64,000 nt of DNA, taken from contig PTEX01000012.1 of assembly GCA_003342815.1 (NCBI GenBank), positions 5,069,209-5,133,208 on the forward strand. The letters run 5' to 3'. The position numbers were made by a program, and so were the translations under genes. This DNA is from Eudromia elegans. Lineage: Eukaryota; Chordata; Aves; Tinamiformes; Tinamidae. Positions 63,847 to 64,000 of this stretch are shown here, one piece after another. The stretch's first letter is position 1; every line of letters begins with the position of its first letter. The notes under the pieces were generated by a model. That model did not search any database. It was not told the origin of the DNA and was given only the letters and a program-made list of their open reading frames with translations.

Positions 63847-64000
63847 GTGCCGTTACCAAAGCACGTGCTCTAATGTGGAAAAGAGTCGTCAGATTTTATT
63901 AGTTTTGTTTAGAAAATACTAAAAGGGACAGCTGTGGCAATAAGACAGAGAGATCCTTCTTTAACAGCTGTTCTGATCAGATGTGTATAAGGCTCCAGGA
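63847..64000 (+). other. NAV3: Start of intron after exon k
   Basis: 154 bp of the next intron, beginning gtgccg. Nothing recognised in it. Confidence 0.75.

Larger units (their letters stand above)
1..64000 (+). other. NAV3: Central part of the NAV3 gene (partial locus)
   Basis: The window lies inside neuron navigator 3. NAV proteins are large, mostly neuronal, microtubule-plus-end-associated proteins with an N-terminal CH domain, a long serine-rich linker, coiled coils and a C-terminal AAA+ ATPase domain; they act in neurite outgrowth and cell migration. Only the linker and the beginning of the first central coiled coil are here, in eleven exons from 32,392 to 63,846 (2,242 coding nt). All junction phases agree (2/0, 0/1, 1/2, 2/2, 2/2, 2/1, 1/1, 1/0, 0/0, 0/0, 0/0). 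The first exon starts on the third base of a codon and the last ends at a donor, so the gene continues on both sides. NAV3 rather than NAV2 or NAV1 is inferred from remembered family sequences, for example the stretches around SWDDSSSVSSGLSD, GIGRSTAT, GPSMMRSNSIPAQ and LYDDSQLCGSATSL. Confidence 0.93.

Noticed and set aside
1..64000. NAV2 or NAV1 as the gene
   Set aside because: The exon sequences fit NAV3 along their whole length, whereas NAV2 agrees only in the most conserved blocks and has an extra insert after exon d that is absent here.
1..64000. Bacterial features (operons, CRISPR, phage) or an endogenous retrovirus
   Set aside because: There are no direct-repeat/spacer arrays, no compact gene clusters, and no LTR pair or gag/pol-like frame. 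The spliced exons and CR1 tails show vertebrate DNA.

Overview
The window is vertebrate nuclear DNA, most likely from a bird. It has spliced exons with GT/AG borders, long AT-rich introns and very low repeat density. The only clear interspersed repeats are three CR1 LINE tails of the kind abundant in bird genomes (other sauropsids also carry CR1). I cannot fix the species from the sequence.

The one gene I can support is NAV3 (neuron navigator 3), read on the + strand. Eleven consecutive coding exons lie between 32,392 and 63,846. Their splice phases match at every junction and together they encode about 748 residues. They cover the central serine/threonine-rich, microtubule-associated part of the protein and the start of its first central coiled coil. 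The N-terminal calponin-homology (CH) domain and the C-terminal AAA+ ATPase domain lie outside the window, upstream and downstream. The assignment rests on my memory of the vertebrate NAV proteins: the exons read almost continuously as NAV3 and clearly less well as NAV2.

Layout: 1-32,391 is an intron more than 32 kb long, since the first exon here begins in mid-codon and no upstream exon is visible. It holds a GC- and CpG-rich block with a 42-bp minisatellite broken by a single N (about 17,640-18,000), a CR1 tail (20,686-21,112), two further GC-richer patches (about 11,490-11,920 and 14,590-15,700) and a small CpG cluster (30,828-30,925). From 32,392 on, exons of 24-706 bp are separated by introns of 1.5-6.4 kb. 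Two more CR1 tails (32,821-32,888 and 46,054-46,108) and several microsatellites lie in these introns.

The most interesting points are a 24-nt frame-neutral microexon and a separate 42-nt frame-neutral exon with a weak donor (both likely to be alternatively spliced), an unusually weak donor after the last exon, a sharp rise in third-position GC within the 706-nt exon, the CpG-rich minisatellite with an unresolved copy number, and three CACGTG boxes within 66 bp. I found no second gene, RNA gene, CRISPR array or provirus that I could support, and no sign of a new multi-gene system.
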